A stretch of 64,000 nucleotides of DNA from Pseudomonas sp. B21_DOA. GTDB lineage: Bacteria > Pseudomonadota > Gammaproteobacteria > Pseudomonadales > Pseudomonadaceae. This document shows positions 8,713-16,392 of this stretch, piece by piece (the stretch's first letter is position 1; each line of letters begins with the position of its first letter). Both the position numbers and the translations under genes were made by a program. The notes under the pieces are model-generated. The model worked only from the letters and a program-made list of their open reading frames with translations, was not told where the DNA came from and made no database searches. Where the stretch lies: positions 4,526,001 through 4,590,000 of the forward strand of contig CP086683.1 in the NCBI GenBank assembly GCA_030544685.1. The letters are read 5' to 3'.

Positions 8713-9450
8713 ATGCTGAACATTCAAGACAAAGTGATCGTGATTACCGGCGCCAGCAGCGGCATCGGCGAAGCCACCGCACGCCTGCTCGCCGAACGTG
8801 GCGCCAAAGTGGTGTTGGGCGCACGGCGCACCGAGCGTCTGGCAGTGATTGCCGAAGAGATCAATAGCGCCGGTGGCCACGCGCAGTTCCGCGCACTGGA
8901 CGTCACCGATCAGCAGGATGTGCAGCGCTTCGTCGATTTTGCCGTGGAGCATTACGGCCGTGTCGATGTGCTGGTCAACAACGCCGGGGTCATGCCGTTG
9001 TCGCGGCTGGACGCGCTGAAAGTCGATGAGTGGAACCGCATGATCGACGTCAACATCCGTGGCGTACTCCACGGCATCGCCGCCAGCCTGCCGTTGATGC
9101 AGCGCCAGCGCGCCGGGCAGATCATCAACATCGCCTCGATCGGCGCCTACGCCGTCAGCCCCACCGCAGCGGTGTACTGCGCGACCAAATACGCCGTACG
9201 GGCGATTTCCGAAGGCTTGCGCCAGGAAGTCGGCGGCGATATCCGCGTTACCGTCATCGCACCGGGCGTGACCGAATCGGAACTGGCCGACAGCATCTCC
9301 GATGAAGATGGCCGTGCTGAGATGAAGTCCTTCCGCAAAATCGCCATCCCCGCCGAAGCCATCGCCCGTGCAATTGCCTACGCCGTTGAACAACCGGCAG
9401 ATGTCGACGTCAGCGAATTGATCGTACGTCCTACCGCCAGCCCCTACTGA
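8713..9450 (+). CDS. Short-chain dehydrogenase/reductase (third in cluster)
   Basis: A 245-residue classical SDR: TGASSGIGEA at residues 12-21, the ARRTERL segment that usually favours NADPH, NNAGVMP, the catalytic Ser in INIASIGAYA and YCATKYAV (YxxxK), then VIAPGVTESEL. It resembles the YdfG/clavaldehyde-dehydrogenase-like oxidoreductases often annotated near AraC regulators in Pseudomonas. The start at 8713 follows GAAGAGGACG. The gene ends 17 bases before the large REPIN array. Substrate unknown. Confidence 0.9.
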   Translation: MLNIQDKVIVITGASSGIGEATARLLAERGAKVVLGARRTERLAVIAEEINSAGGHAQFRALDVTDQQDVQRFVDFAVEHYGRVDVLVNNAGVMPLSRLDALKVDEWNRMIDVNIRGVLHGIAASLPLMQRQRAGQIINIASIGAYAVSPTAAVYCATKYAVRAISEGLRQEVGGDIRVTVIAPGVTESELADSISDEDGRAEMKSFRKIAIPAEAIARAIAYAVEQPADVDVSELIVRPTASPY

Positions 9451-9466
9451 GACCCGGAGTCAATCT

Positions 9467-10616
9467 GTGGGAACCAGCTTGCTCGCGAAAGCGGTGGATC
9501 AGTCGGCAAAGATGTTGGATGTGCCGCCGTCTTCGCGAGCAAGCCCGCTCCCACAGGGGGTTTTGGCAGCACCAAACCAATGGTCAACGCAGAGCATTGC
9601 AGGAGTGAGCCTGCTCGCGAAAGCGGTGGATCAGTCGGCAAAGATGTTGGATGTGCCGACGCCTTCGCGAGCAAGCCCGCTCCCACAGGGGTTTGTGGCA
9701 GCACCAAACCAATGGTCCACGCAGAACATTGCAGGAGCGAGCTTGCTCGCGAAAGCGGTGGATCAGTCAACACAGATATTGGATGTGCCGACGCCTTCGC
9801 GAGCAAGCCCGCTCCCACAGGGGTTTGTGGCAGCACCAAACCAATGGTCCACGCAGAACATTGCAGGAGTGAGCTTGCTCGCGAAAGCGGTGGATCAGTC
9901 GGCAAAGATGTTGGATTTGCCGACGCCTTCGCGAGCAAGCCCGCTCCCACAGGGGTTTGTGGCAGCACCAAACCAATGGTCCACGCAGAACATTGCAGGA
10001 GCGAGCTTGCTCGCGAAAGCGGTGGATCAGTCAACACAGATATTGGATGTGCCGACGCCTTCGCGAGCAAGCCCGCTCCCACAGGGGTTTGTGGCAGCAC
10101 CAAACCAATGGTCCACGCAGAACATTGCAGGAGTGAGCTTGCTCGCGAAAGCGGTGGATCAGTCGGCAAAGATGTTGGATTTGCCGCCGCCTTCGCGAGC
10201 AAGCCCGCTCCCACTGGGGGTTTGTGGCAGCACCAAACCAATGGTCAACGCAGAACATTGCAGGAGTGAGCTTGCTCGCGAAAGCGGTGGATCAGTTGGC
10301 AAAGATGTTGGATGTGCCGACGCCTTCGCGAGCAAGCCCGCTCCCACAGGGGGTTTGTGGCAGCACCAAACCAATGGTCCACGCAGAACATTGCAGGAGT
10401 GAGCTTGCTCGCGAAAGAGGTGGATCAGTCGGCAAAGATGTTGGATTTGCCGCCGCCTTCGCGAGCAAGCCCGCTCCCACTGGGGGTTTGTGGCAGCACC
10501 AAACCAATGGTCAACGCAGAACATTGCAGGAGTGAGCTTGCTCGCGAAAGCGGTGGATCAGTTGGCAAAGATGTTGGATGTGCCGCCGCCTTCGCGAGCA
10601 AGCTCGCTCCCACAAG
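9467..10616. repeat. Tandem REPIN array, nine units of 132-133 bp
   Basis: Nine consecutive copies of an inverted REP pair (arms like GAGCTTGCTCGCGAAAGCGG and CCTTCGCGAGCAAGCCCGCT) are joined by a shared 40-base spacer containing GGCAGCACCAAACCAATGGT. Unit starts are near 9468, 9600, 9732, 9864, 9996, 10128, 10261, 10394 and 10527. The first units are 132 bp and the last ones 133 bp, owing to an extra G after the second arm. Because 132 is a multiple of three, long open frames appear on both strands (up to 311 codons) made of a repeated 44-residue peptide; these are artefacts. No cas genes or transposase adjoin it. Confidence 0.92.
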
Positions 10617-10634
10617 GAATCGCGGTGCTGCCGA

Positions 10635-11330
10635 CTACCGCGCGCCCGGGCCGATCAACATGCTTTCAATCTCGGCACCGGGCATCATCTGCTGTAAACC
10701 TTCGATGAGCTTGTCGCCGGCCTCGGTCAGCGCTTCCAGCGGCATGGCCGGCAGGCTTTCAAGGATGAACCACATGTGCTGCGCCTGCGCATCGAGGCGG
10801 GTTCGCACGCCTTGGCGCCAGTTCCAGCGCCGGCAGGTCACGCCCTGATCGTCGCGCCAGACCACTTCGCCAGCGTCCGGAAATTCATGCGCGGGCTGGC
10901 CTTCTTTCATCGTATCGAACAGCTCGCTGCCATCAGCCACGACCAGACGCGGTGAACCGACGTAGGCCTCGGCATTTTCGCCGCCGACGGGAATCGCATA
11001 TTCGAGGCTGATGGCGTTGTACAGATCGACCACCGGATCGATGCTCGGCAACTCGCCGTCGCGCAACACGCGTTTGCGCAGAGCCTCGGCGGAGCACGGC
11101 GTGCGCTGCGGCTTGGCGCCGAACTGGCGAAACACGTCCGCCCAGGCCTGCAAGTGCGCGGGCGCCCACTGCGGACCACCGGCGGCGACGACCTGACAGG
11201 CTTTGGCCAAGGCTTCACCGGCCACATAGGCCTGAGTAATCGGCGCCGCTTGCACGACAATACTCAGCGCTCTGAAGCCCGGCTCGAGTTGCGCAACAGC
11301 CGGATCGATTGACGGCACGACAGACAGCAT
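10635..11330 (-). CDS. B3/B4 tRNA-binding domain protein (PheT editing-like)
   Basis: A 231-residue stand-alone B3/B4 domain protein, related to the B3/B4 fold of the phenylalanyl-tRNA synthetase beta chain. Recognisable segments are RVLRDGELPSIDPVVDLYNA and SLEYAIPVGGENAE, followed by GSELFDT and GEVVWRDDQGV. Stand-alone members are thought to act in tRNA or amino-acid editing, but few are characterised. It is divergent from an XRE-cupin regulator with only 45 bases between starts, so the pair likely shares a control region. Confidence 0.85.
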   Translation of the reverse strand: MLSVVPSIDPAVAQLEPGFRALSIVVQAAPITQAYVAGEALAKACQVVAAGGPQWAPAHLQAWADVFRQFGAKPQRTPCSAEALRKRVLRDGELPSIDPVVDLYNAISLEYAIPVGGENAEAYVGSPRLVVADGSELFDTMKEGQPAHEFPDAGEVVWRDDQGVTCRRWNWRQGVRTRLDAQAQHMWFILESLPAMPLEALTEAGDKLIEGLQQMMPGAEIESMLIGPGAR

Positions 11331-11375
11331 CCCAGAATCCCCCCATACCTGAATTTCAAACGATGCTAGCGATCA

Positions 11376-12001
11376 ATGACCAAGAAAGTCAATATATCGA
11401 CCGAAGCCGGCGCCGATGTCCAGACCGTCAGCGCAGCGGTTTCGCGCACGCTCAATCAGGCGCGCAAACAACAGGGCATCACCCTGGACGAACTGTCCCG
11501 ACGCTCCGGCGTGAGCAAAGGCATGGTGGTCGAGATCGAGAAAGGCTCGGCCAATCCGAGCATTGCGACCCTGTGCAAGATCGCCGCAGCGCTGGGCTTG
11601 TCCGTGGCCGACTTCGTCAATGTCGCCGACACTCCGACGGCGCACCTGATCGACAGCCACGACATCCCAACGCTGTGGAGCGGTGAGCTGGGTGGATCGG
11701 CGCGACTGCTGGCCGGCACCAGCGGCCCGAACATGCTCGAGTTGTGGCGCTGGGAACTGTTTCCCGGCGAGTCGTTTTCTTCCGCCGGACACCCGAATGG
11801 CACCACCGAGCTGTTTCATGTCGAGAAAGGCACGTTGCATCTCAAGGTTGGCGATGCCGAGCTGCTTGTCGGGCCTGGCTGTTCGGCGGTAGCGCGGACG
11901 GATGTGGCGCATGAGTACGCCAACCGTGGGCGGTCGAAACTGGTGTTCACCATGTCGGTAACTGAACTGCATCAGGGCGCTCGCGAGAGCCCTCACTCTA
12001 G
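11376..12001 (+). CDS. XRE-family regulator with C-terminal cupin; probable frameshift at the end
   Basis: The N-terminal HTH_3 (about residues 25-80) reads ARKQQGITLDELSRRSGVSK then IEKGSANPSIATLCKIAAAL. The C-terminal cupin_2 (about 110-200) contains FHVEKGTLHLKVGDAEL. The total matches the usual ~190-210 residues for this class. The open frame as given runs on to 12254, straight through the oppositely oriented gene at 12037-12237. One extra G at 11975-11977 would end the protein at the TAG 11999-12001 (208 residues). I adopt that end by inference. It diverges from the B3/B4 gene, its likely target. Confidence 0.75.
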
Positions 12002-12036
12002 TTTCGGAGCAAGAGGCATCGATTCACAGCTCGCAA

Positions 12037-12237
12037 TCAGCGTGACGGCGGGTGCTCCGTCGAAACCGAGTTCGTCGCATCGACATCCGACATGTCTTCC
12101 TCAACCGGTGCCTCATCGTCCGGCGGCAAAGGCACTTCTGGATTTCCACGCTTGGGATCGTGGCCGGTCTCGTTGTCGGTTGTGCGCGTCACGGCTTGTT
12201 GCGAGTGGTTGCCCGGTGCCTTTTCATCAATGTCCAT
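12037..12237 (-). CDS. Small acidic hypothetical protein
   Basis: A 66-residue acidic, Pro/Glu-rich protein starting MDIDEKAPGNHSQQ and containing PEVPLPPDDEAPVEEDMSDV. It has no predicted membrane segment and looks disordered. The ATG is preceded by GGAGA at six bases. It resembles the small disordered proteins scattered in Pseudomonas genomes, and its composition is like that of the 491-715 protein. No function known. Confidence 0.6.
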   Translation of the reverse strand: MDIDEKAPGNHSQQAVTRTTDNETGHDPKRGNPEVPLPPDDEAPVEEDMSDVDATNSVSTEHPPSR

Positions 12238-12338
12238 GTCGGTCTCCGATGTGATTCAGCGAGATGTACCTGAGCGTGTGAAATGCCCAAGCGTGACAAG
12301 TGCCCGGCACTGGACGAACGGCTTTCTGTAGAGAACGC

Positions 12339-12369
12339 AAAAAGCCTGCTTTCGAGGCAGGCTTTTGCT
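12339..12369 (-). terminator. Terminator of ycaC-like copy 2
   Basis: AAAAAGCCTGC-tttcga-GGCAGGCTTTT hairpin 14 bases past the stop of copy 2. Its sequence differs from the terminator of copy 1 although the gene itself is duplicated, so the duplicated block ends at the stop codon. Confidence 0.75.
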
Positions 12370-12382
12370 TTGGATCTAACGC

Positions 12383-13012
12383 TTACTTCTGCTGCGTCAA
12401 CGCCGAGTAGCTGTTCATCAGGTTGCGGTAGTTGGGAATCCGCTGCGACAGCAGGTTACCCAGGCCTTCGATGTCGTTGCGCCAGTCGCGGTGCAGCTCG
12501 CAGGCCACCGAGAACCAGTTCATCATTTGTGCGCCAGCCTGAGTCATGCGGCTCCACGCGGCTTGCTGCACGGTGGTGTTGAAGGTGCCGGAGGCATCAG
12601 TGACCACGAACACATCAAAGCCTTCCGCCAGCGCCGACAGGGTCGGGAACGCTACACACACATCCGTCACGACACCGGCAATGATGATCTGCTTGCGCCC
12701 GGTGGCCTTGATTGCCTTGACGAAGTCTTCGTTGTCCCAGGCGTTGATCTGACCTGGGCGAGCGATGTACGGCGCGTCCGGGAACATCTCTTTCAGCTCT
12801 GGCACCAGCGGACCGTTCGGGCCTTGTTCGAAGCTGGTGGTGAGGATGGTTGGCAGGTCAAAGAACTTGGCCAGATCCGCCAGCGCCAGCACGTTGTTCT
12901 TGAACTCGTTCGGCGAGAAGTCCTGCACCAGCGAGATCAAACCGGTCTGATGGTCAACCAGCAGCACGATAGCGTCATCTTTGTTCAGGCGGTTGTAGGT
13001 TGGAGTGGTCAT
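12383..13012 (-). CDS. ycaC: YcaC-like cysteine hydrolase, copy 2
   Basis: A 209-residue near-twin of the gene at 2965-3594. By eye I count about a dozen substitutions in 630 bases, only one of which changes the protein (Lys here for Arg in DNEDFVxAIKATG). All catalytic residues, including Cys in VVTDVCVAFP, are kept. The identity continues about 115 bases upstream of the start, so the promoter is copied too; it stops near 13127, just before the galactose dehydrogenase stop. Copy 2 has neither the SDR nor the LysR neighbour of copy 1. Confidence 0.9.
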   Translation of the reverse strand: MTTPTYNRLNKDDAIVLLVDHQTGLISLVQDFSPNEFKNNVLALADLAKFFDLPTILTTSFEQGPNGPLVPELKEMFPDAPYIARPGQINAWDNEDFVKAIKATGRKQIIIAGVVTDVCVAFPTLSALAEGFDVFVVTDASGTFNTTVQQAAWSRMTQAGAQMMNWFSVACELHRDWRNDIEGLGNLLSQRIPNYRNLMNSYSALTQQK

Positions 13013-13139
13013 GGTGTGCGTCCCTTTTCAAGTTTGAAGTTTGTTGTTGCGTTCAAGTGGGTACAGATTACTGACGCACAGCAAAGGGATAAATCGGCTG
13101 AAAAGCGTTTCACCGTCCACTCAGACCGGACAATCCACC

Positions 13140-14066
13140 TCAATCGTAAAACGGCTCGACCAACGCGCGGCTGCCAACAAAGAAACTGTCCGCCACCAGG
13201 CGCAACGGTTGCAGGTCGAGGTCGCTGGCCTTGTCGCCGATCAATTGCTGGAAGTGGCGATAGACCGCTGCGTATTCGCCCTCCTCAGACACGCTTTGGC
13301 GCTCGCCGTCGATGCTCAGCACCGCGCCGCCGTTGTCCAGGCGCAGGACGCCCTCGGCGCAGCGGATTTCGATGCTCCAGAGCTCGTCGTGGCCATGGTC
13401 GAAATCGAACTCGGCGCGCACGTCCAACTGATGCGCATCAGACATTTTGATCGAGGCGGCAATCGGCGACTGGCAGTTGCTCGGCACGCGCAGCTCGGCG
13501 GCTTCGACAAACAGCGGCAGTGCCAGCAGGTGGGTGATGATCGACAAGGCGTTGATGCCCGGATCGAACACACCCAGGCCACCCGGTTGCCAGATCCACG
13601 CCTGGCCCGGATGCCATTTGCGCACGTCTTCCTTCCAGTCAATCTGTACGCTTTGCAGGGTGCGGCTGGCCAGCCAGTTGCGGGCGGCGGCGATGCCCGG
13701 TGCGTAGCGTGAATGCCAGGCGAACAGAGCACTGACGCCTTGTTCAGCGACCTGATCGACCAGGGCCATGGCCTCGCCCAACGTTGCACAGGGCGGTTTT
13801 TCCACCAGCACGTGCTTGCCGGCCGCCAACGCCTGTTGCACCAGGGTAAAACGCCCTTGCGGCGGCGTGCAGAAGGCAATCGCATCGACGGCCGGGCCGT
13901 TTTCAAGCAGTTCGCCCAGCGACTGGAAGTTTTCCACCCCGGCGCAAGGTTTGCCCTGGGTGGCGACCGCTACCAACTGGAACGCGGGGTTGGCGAGGAT
14001 GGCGGGAACGTGTTGATCCTGGGCGATCTTGCCGTAGCCCACCAGGCCGAGACGAATCGGTTGCAT
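13140..14066 (-). CDS. gal: Galactose 1-dehydrogenase (Gfo/Idh/MocA family)
   Basis: A 308-residue Gfo/Idh/MocA oxidoreductase with the N-terminal Rossmann motif LGLVGYGKIAQDQHVPAI, the Lys-containing EKPP motif (KHVLVEKPPCATLG) and WHPGQAWIWQPGGLGVFDPG in the substrate domain. The N-terminus agrees closely with the P. fluorescens NAD(P)-dependent D-galactose dehydrogenase as I remember it. That enzyme oxidises D-galactose to galactonolactone in the De Ley-Doudoroff route and also accepts L-arabinose. The start 14066 has AGGAG six bases upstream. No other sugar-catabolism gene adjoins it. Confidence 0.85.
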   Translation of the reverse strand: MQPIRLGLVGYGKIAQDQHVPAILANPAFQLVAVATQGKPCAGVENFQSLGELLENGPAVDAIAFCTPPQGRFTLVQQALAAGKHVLVEKPPCATLGEAMALVDQVAEQGVSALFAWHSRYAPGIAAARNWLASRTLQSVQIDWKEDVRKWHPGQAWIWQPGGLGVFDPGINALSIITHLLALPLFVEAAELRVPSNCQSPIAASIKMSDAHQLDVRAEFDFDHGHDELWSIEIRCAEGVLRLDNGGAVLSIDGERQSVSEEGEYAAVYRHFQQLIGDKASDLDLQPLRLVADSFFVGSRALVEPFYD

Positions 14067-14339
14067 TACAGACTCCTGTTGTTGTTTTGGTCTTTGCAGC
14101 GCAGCGGCAAGAGTACGTGTTTCTACGCCCGCCTCCAATCGTCATACTATTTAAATCGATTCTGATCACAACGAACGAATGGGCGTATCCGTCATTTCTT
14201 CTTACACCTTTTGTCGTCCGATCCCGCACCGCGCGGCGATCGGCAGCCGGCGAACAGCCTCAGTTTGCTATCATGCGGCGCTTTTACGGTTAACCCCCGC
14301 CAGTCCTGCCGACTCGCGGGCTGCAAAAGGCGGTATTAG

Positions 14340-14944
14340 ATGACGGCTTTGTTGACTCGCCGCAAGGTACTTGCGGGAATGGGCGTGCTCGGGCTCGGCC
14401 TGCTCGCCGGTTGCGATACCCGTGGCCAACTGTCGTACAAGTACGGCAAGGATCTGAGCGACAAGATCCTCGGCCGCACCTTCAAGCTGAAGAACCCCGA
14501 AGGCGAGACCATGTCGCTGTCGAGCTTTCGCGGGATGATGCCGATGATCTTCTTCGGCTTCACCCAATGCCCGGCCGTTTGCCCCACCACTCTGGCCCGC
14601 GCCGCACAGATCAAAAACTCATGGGCCGCGACGGCGATCGCCTGCAAGTGGTGTTCATCACCCTCGACCCCGAACGCGACACGCCGCAGATCCTCGACGC
14701 CTATGTCAAAGCCTTCGACCCGAGCTTCGTCGCGTTGTACGGCACGCTTGAGGAAACCAAGGCGACCGCCAAGGAATTCGACGTGTTTTACGAGAAAGTC
14801 CCGGCCGGCGACACCTACACCATCTCCCATACGTCCACCAGCTACGTCTACGACTCGCGTGGTGAGTTGCGCCTGGGCCTGTCCACTTCGCTGACAGCCC
14901 AAGAGTGCACGGAAGATTTGCTTACTGTTATGGAGGTCTGCTGA
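14340..14944 (+). CDS. SCO1/SenC-type copper chaperone, frameshifted at an A run
   Basis: A lipoprotein-like SCO protein of 201 residues after correction. A signal peptide ends in a lipobox (GLLAGCD), followed by a thioredoxin fold with the copper site CPAVCP and a conserved His late in the chain (TISHTSTSYVYD). SCO proteins deliver copper to, or maintain the thiols of, the CuA site of cytochrome oxidase. The frame breaks at the AAAAA run 14613-14617; one added A restores KKLMGRDGDRLQVVFITLDP. The stop overlaps the ATG of the PCuAC gene (TGATG), so the two are translationally coupled. Confidence 0.85.
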
Positions 14945-15423
14945 TGCATCCCGTTCTGAATCACCTCAAACGCACCGTATGTGCACTGTCCCTGCTCGGC
15001 CTGGCCTTCCAGGTCTCGGCACAGACCAAAGTCGACGACGCCTGGGTCCGTGCCACTGTGCCGACCCAGTCTGCCAGCGGCGCGTTCATGACCGTTACTG
15101 CCGACAGCGACAGCAAATTGCTCAGCGTTGCCTCGCCAGTGGCCAAGGACGTACAGATTCATGAAATGAGCATGAAGAACGACGTCATGACCATGGGCCC
15201 GGTGAAGTCGGTTGAGTTGCCTGCCGGTAAAGCCGTGAGCTTCGACCCGAACGGCTACCACGTCATGCTGATGGGCCTGAGCGGTCAATTGAAGGAAGGA
15301 GATAGCGTGCCGCTGACCCTGACCGTCGAAAACGCCAAGGGCGAGAAAGAAACCATTGAGGTCAAGGCACCGGTCCGCGCGCTGACCAACATGGGCGGCC
15401 ATGATCACAGCAAGATGCATTGA
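14944..15423 (+). CDS. Periplasmic copper chaperone PCuAC
   Basis: A 159-residue secreted protein. The signal peptide (about 1-26, ending QVSAQ) is followed by a PCuAC domain with the copper ligands HEMSM and, further on, HVM, plus a His/Met-rich tail GGHDHSKMH. PCuAC binds Cu(I) and works with SCO proteins to load CuA in cytochrome oxidase, matching the upstream coupled gene. A strong terminator follows. Confidence 0.88.
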   Translation: MHPVLNHLKRTVCALSLLGLAFQVSAQTKVDDAWVRATVPTQSASGAFMTVTADSDSKLLSVASPVAKDVQIHEMSMKNDVMTMGPVKSVELPAGKAVSFDPNGYHVMLMGLSGQLKEGDSVPLTLTVENAKGEKETIEVKAPVRALTNMGGHDHSKMH

Positions 15424-15454
15424 TCGCTGACAGAAAGACTCTTCGCCCGACTGG

Positions 15455-15496
15455 AAAACGGGGCGGCTTGATCGATGATCAGGCCGCCCCGTTTTT
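15455..15496 (+). terminator. Bidirectional terminator after the copper operon
   Basis: AAAACGGGGCGGCTTGATC and GATCAGGCCGCCCCGTTTTT form a long GC-rich stem with A/T flanks, about 30 bases past the PCuAC stop. Confidence 0.85.
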
Positions 15497-15514
15497 ATGG
15501 AAACGATGCTTTGA

Positions 15515-15622
15515 CCGCATCGAAAATATCGGCGCCCCCCCATCCCGTGGACCTGCGTATGGCCGGTGATGGCCGCGATGTGGATCCTCGGTCTGCAAAT
15601 CGCCCGGCGTCGCTATCAATGA
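15515..15622 (+). pseudogene. Remnant of a small membrane protein before the XRE gene
   Basis: A short open frame ends with PVMAAMWILGLQIARRRYQ and a TGA that overlaps the ATG of the XRE gene (AATGA). The hydrophobic stretch followed by a basic tail looks like the last transmembrane segment of a small membrane protein. There is no upstream start before an in-frame TGA at 15512, so most of the gene is missing or out of frame. The coupling to an XRE regulator supports a former two-gene cassette. Weak call. Confidence 0.3.
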
Positions 15623-15838
15623 GAAATCACCTCAAGGTTTCTGCGCGCCGAGCGCAAGTGGTCACAGGTCGATCTGGCGGAGCGCTTGAACGTCTCGCGC
15701 CAGACCGTTAACGCCATCGAAAATGAACGCTACGACCCGAGCCTGCCGCTGGCGTTTCAGATCGCGCGAACGTTTGGATTGCCGATTGAAAGTATTTTTG
15801 AGGATGGGGAAGCAGAACCGTTCTGCCGTAAACAGTAG
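15619..15838 (+). CDS. Small XRE (YozG-like) regulator, one-base insertion
   Basis: After removing one T from the TTT at 15638-15640 this reads as a 72-residue HTH_3 protein: MRNHLKVLRAERKW, then SQVDLAERLNVSRQTVNAIE, NERYDPSLPLAFQIAR and GLPIESIFED. This is the compact XRE class usually coupled to a small membrane protein. Unlike the other breaks in the window, this one needs a base removed rather than added. It could be sequencing error or real decay, since the partner gene is truncated. Confidence 0.65.
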
Positions 15839-15975
15839 TGGCACTCCTTGATTTATTGCGTTTCTTGCTAAAGAACTGTCAACTTTTACAGTGTTGCATC
15901 AATACCATGCGCCCTATGCTGCGTATTCCCGGCAATGATTGCAGGGGTCTCATTGATCAGATGGAGCATTGCAAG

Positions 15976-16293
15976 ATGACTGGCACCGTAGATTTTCCTT
16001 TTGACTTCGAAGGGTTGAATGCCGAGCAAACCGAGATTTCGCTATCCAAGATCAGCGACATCGGCGCGAAGATAACGCCGACGGCGAAAATGACCCGTCT
16101 CAAACTGGATTTCACTTTTGCCGACGGCAGCAGTCTGAGCACCGATATTTTTACTATCGCAAAGGTGACAGAAACTTACGGAATCGTCCCCCGCTGGGGT
16201 CTGGAGCGCAGCAAAAACAACTCGCTCACCTGTACGTTCCGCTGGTGGCCCGGCGACGAAGTTTTCCAAAGCGAATACAAGGTCGTTGCATGA
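15976..16293 (+). CDS. Hypothetical protein, 105 residues
   Basis: I do not recognise this protein. It is soluble, with alternating beta-like segments (TRLKLDFTFADGSS, then VTETYGIVPRWGLERSKNNS and CTFRWWPGDEVFQSEYKVV), and looks like a small all-beta fold. Start ATG 15976 has GGAG at nine bases; ATG 15961 and the open frame to 15838 are alternatives with poorer signals. The A/T content just upstream is higher than in neighbouring genes, which hints at acquired DNA. It lies between a damaged XRE cassette and an orphan binding protein. Confidence 0.55.
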   Translation: MTGTVDFPFDFEGLNAEQTEISLSKISDIGAKITPTAKMTRLKLDFTFADGSSLSTDIFTIAKVTETYGIVPRWGLERSKNNSLTCTFRWWPGDEVFQSEYKVVA

Positions 16294-16392
16294 TGGTTCG
16301 GGACGGCTGTCCGGCAACGGACAGCCACTACTCAGCAGCATGAAGCGTGAACCAAGCTCGGCAGCGTAAGGCCAAAAGAGCCTGCCGCCCCC

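Noticed and set aside
9467..10535. Long open frames on both strands (up to 311 codons) in the repeat array
   Set aside because: They consist of a repeated 44-residue peptide created by a 132-bp repeat whose length is a multiple of three; no RBS and no protein-like composition.
9467..10616. Possible CRISPR array
   Set aside because: The repeated part is a palindromic REP pair and the spacers are also repeated rather than unique; no cas genes are near.
12002..12254. C-terminal extension of the XRE-cupin regulator
   Set aside because: It runs antisense through a small gene with a good RBS and has no family support; a one-base shift at 11975-11977 explains it.
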